From contig CACKOO010000013.1 of NCBI GenBank assembly GCA_902601765.1, positions 1-37,777 of the forward strand: a DNA stretch of 37,777 nucleotides. Direction: 5' to 3'. The notes under the pieces were generated by a model. The model was not told the DNA's origin, made no database searches, and worked only from the letters and a program-made list of their open reading frames with translations. Every line of letters begins with the position of its first letter. Within the stretch, counting starts at the first letter, position 1. Made by a program: the position numbers and the translations under genes. This DNA is from Hydrogenophilales bacterium (lineage in GTDB: Bacteria; Pseudomonadota; Gammaproteobacteria; Burkholderiales; Eutrophovitaceae). Below are positions 36,008 through 37,777 of this stretch, piece by piece.

Positions 36008-37180
36008 ATGAACCATTTATTTAAGAAAAACTCCCAACCGTTTTCAGTAATTTTACTTTTTACGCTGTTTTTAATTGGAGCTGCCTTTCTGAGCGGCTGT
36101 GGTAAGTCAGTTATTAACCGTGGAGGGATAGATTATAAAACGATAAATGCAAAAAAATCCGCACCATTAGTGGTTCCACCAGAATTTGTTCGGCCAATCA
36201 CGGATGATCGTTATGACATTCCAGTGGTAGGTACTTCAAAATATTCAGATTACACGCAAGCGACTGAGCAAGAAAAAATCTTGCTGAGTACCACCGATCA
36301 GGGACAAGCAATTTTGCCAGTAATTGACGGGGTGGAGGTGAAGGGTGATGGCAGGTTACGATGGATTGTGATAGAAAAAAATGTTGAAGTGATTTGGCCA
36401 TTAATAAAGCAGTTCTGGGAGCAAAGCGGGTTTGTTATCGAAACGAATATTCCTAGCGCTGGAATAATAGAGACAGAGTGGGCAGAGAGAAGAGCCAAGG
36501 CTCCTGATGGCACGGGGATTAATCAATTTTTTACTGATGTTTTTGATAACTTCAATTCCTATCCTGAGAGAGATAAGTTTAGGACTCGTTTGGAACCAGG
36601 CGAGCAAGAAGATACCTCTGAGATTTATATAACCCATCAAGGCCTTATTGAGAAAAGAATCAAAGTGAGTGTTGATACCGTCAGAAAGAACTGGGAAGTT
36701 CGCGCGGCCGATACTGAACTGGAAGCCGAGATGCTTTACCGTTTAACCCGTTGGCTTGGCCTAGAAGAAGATAAAGCGAGAGAAGTTAAAACCGCACAAG
36801 TGGCTAAAGAATCTAACAAAATCGTAGAGTCAGCAGGCGGAAATTCTGCGTATTTAGTTATAGAAAAATCATTTGGCCCAGCATGGAGGTCGGTGGGAAT
36901 TGCTTTGGACAGGCTAGGTTTCACCTTAGAAGATCGTAATAGAGCTAAGGGGGTTTACTATGTTAGATATATTGATCCTGGCAGGCAAAATCAAAAGAAA
37001 TCTTTCTGGGAGAAACTAGCAATTTGGTCAAAAGACAAGGCTCCTCAAGAAACTCAATATCAAATATACGTTCAAGAATTTGATGGTAGTACAAGAGTTA
37101 TGGTGTTAAATAGTCAAGGCACATTAATTTTAGAGCCCATTAGTTTGAGTATTCTTAATTTATTAAAATCTGAAGTCTAG
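36008..37180 (+). CDS. bamC: Outer membrane protein assembly factor BamC (lipoprotein)
   Basis: Lipoprotein subunit of the BAM complex that inserts beta-barrels in the outer membrane. Lipobox LSGC with acylated Cys31 after a hydrophobic signal. The unstructured N-terminal stretch follows (LVVPPEFVRP..DDRYDIP, the BamD-contact region), then two helix-grip domains (about 115-240 and 275-385). At 390 residues it is slightly longer than E. coli BamC (344), as in betaproteobacteria. Lies 40 bases after dapA, the classic dapA-bamC pair. Confidence 0.93.
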   Translation: MNHLFKKNSQPFSVILLFTLFLIGAAFLSGCGKSVINRGGIDYKTINAKKSAPLVVPPEFVRPITDDRYDIPVVGTSKYSDYTQATEQEKILLSTTDQGQAILPVIDGVEVKGDGRLRWIVIEKNVEVIWPLIKQFWEQSGFVIETNIPSAGIIETEWAERRAKAPDGTGINQFFTDVFDNFNSYPERDKFRTRLEPGEQEDTSEIYITHQGLIEKRIKVSVDTVRKNWEVRAADTELEAEMLYRLTRWLGLEEDKAREVKTAQVAKESNKIVESAGGNSAYLVIEKSFGPAWRSVGIALDRLGFTLEDRNRAKGVYYVRYIDPGRQNQKKSFWEKLAIWSKDKAPQETQYQIYVQEFDGSTRVMVLNSQGTLILEPISLSILNLLKSEV

Positions 37181-37210
37181 ATCAAATTGATTTTATAGAC
37201 AGTCTTTAGT

Positions 37211-37777
37211 ATGGCGTATCGTAAATTCCGTTTTTCGAGTATCGGTAGTGGTAGTAAGGGAAATGGGTTAATTGTTGAGTATGGTAGGACAAAATTGATG
37301 CTCGATTGCGGTTTTGGTTTGAGGGAAGCAGTTAGGAGATTATTGGCGCGCGGTGTTGCCCCGGAAAGTTTGGATGCCATATTGGTTACTCATGAGCATG
37401 TTGACCATATCGGAGGTGTTGAGAAATTATCTAAGAAATATAATCTGCCGGTTTTTCTTACGAGCGGAACACTTCAGGCGATGGTTGGAAAATTTGATTT
37501 TTTCAAAAATACTCAGATATACGGCTATGAAAAATTCGAGATCGGTGATTTTTCAATAACACCTTTTCCTGTACCTCACGATGCCAGAGAGCCAGCTCAA
37601 TTTGTTTTTTCTAATGGCACTAAAAAACTAGGAGTACTGACCGACGTTGGGCGACGCACCCGGCATCTTGAATCAATCTTGGCTGGATGTAATGCATTGG
37701 TTTTAGAGTGTAATCATGATACGAACTTACTAGCGAAATCTCCTTATCCAAGAGTTTTAAAAAAGCGAATATCCGGA
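37211..37777 (+). CDS. MBL-fold metallohydrolase, YycJ/WalJ-like (3' end cut by window)
   Basis: An open frame of 189 codons runs from the ATG at 37211 to the end of the window with no stop. The start FRFSSIGSGSKGNGLIVEYG matches YycJ/WalJ-type MBL hydrolases, which read FxxLxSGSxGNxxLV. The metal motif is THEHVDHIGG (His at about 59, 61, 64 and Asp63), then VPHDAREPAQF with a further ligand His, and GVLTDVG with the bridging Asp. It follows bamC by 30 bases. In betaproteobacteria an MBL hydrolase at this place is regular. YycJ homologues are thought to be exonuclease-like; function here is inferred. Confidence 0.87.
   Translation, partial: MAYRKFRFSSIGSGSKGNGLIVEYGRTKLMLDCGFGLREAVRRLLARGVAPESLDAILVTHEHVDHIGGVEKLSKKYNLPVFLTSGTLQAMVGKFDFFKNTQIYGYEKFEIGDFSITPFPVPHDAREPAQFVFSNGTKKLGVLTDVGRRTRHLESILAGCNALVLECNHDTNLLAKSPYPRVLKKRISG

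Overview
This window looks like the chromosome of a small-genome, AT-rich proteobacterium, most likely a betaproteobacterium. The evidence is gene order and family detail. There is a long rib/nus run: glyA-nrdR-ribD-ribE-ribBA-ribH-nusB-thiL-pgpA-cinA. A small CHCC zinc-finger gene sits between ilvE and waaF, and a methyltransferase-dapA-bamC-MBL run ends the window. RibH has the short 'TEK' loop and the GETYHFE motif I associate with betaproteobacterial lumazine synthases. RnfB is a stand-alone form without a membrane helix. Genes are tightly packed, with many 1-14 base overlaps, and no gene-free stretch exceeds 300 bases. I found no rRNA, tRNA, CRISPR array or insertion sequence.

Region 1 (1-5.4 kb) is the rearranged part. 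On the minus strand lies a ferric-iron ABC importer (binding protein, fused permease, ATPase), with two overlapping Fur-box-like sites upstream. Next to it, also on the minus strand, is the start of an MFS transporter that runs off the left edge. At the other end of the segment, on the plus strand, is the missing C-terminal two thirds of what looks like the same MFS gene. It is joined head to head to the last ~38 codons of a GMC oxidoreductase. The simplest reading is one inversion (or an assembly inversion) that broke a GMC gene and an MFS gene in an ancestral order GMC - Fe ABC - MFS - glyA.

Region 2 (5.4-17.2 kb) is housekeeping: one-carbon metabolism (glyA), ribonucleotide reductase control (nrdR), most of riboflavin synthesis, nusB, thiamine-phosphate kinase, phospholipid synthesis (pgpA), NMN deamidase (cinA/pncC), then recA-recX-alaS. 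Region 3 (17.2-21.8 kb, minus strand) carries ilvE, the zinc-finger protein, heptosyltransferase waaF, a YheT-type hydrolase and phosphomannomutase algC, largely envelope polysaccharide functions. Region 4 (21.9-27.3 kb, plus) has the giant AsmA-like lipid-transport protein YhdP and the metalloprotease TldD.

Region 5 (27.3-30.9 kb) is the most unusual functional block: a periplasmic 'quinoprotein relay' set. It has two divergent metallo-beta-lactamase-fold proteins (one with every zinc ligand intact, one with almost all replaced), a fused SoxYZ-like carrier with a central cysteine, and two tandem monohaem cytochromes c. The PQQ dehydrogenase it would serve is not in the window. Region 6 (31.1-34.3 kb, minus) has aat and bpt (N-end-rule aminoacyl transferases), pyrD and the soluble RnfB-like ferredoxin. 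Region 7 (34.5 kb to the end, plus) has a SAM methyltransferase, dapA, bamC and the start of a YycJ/WalJ-like MBL hydrolase cut by the window edge.
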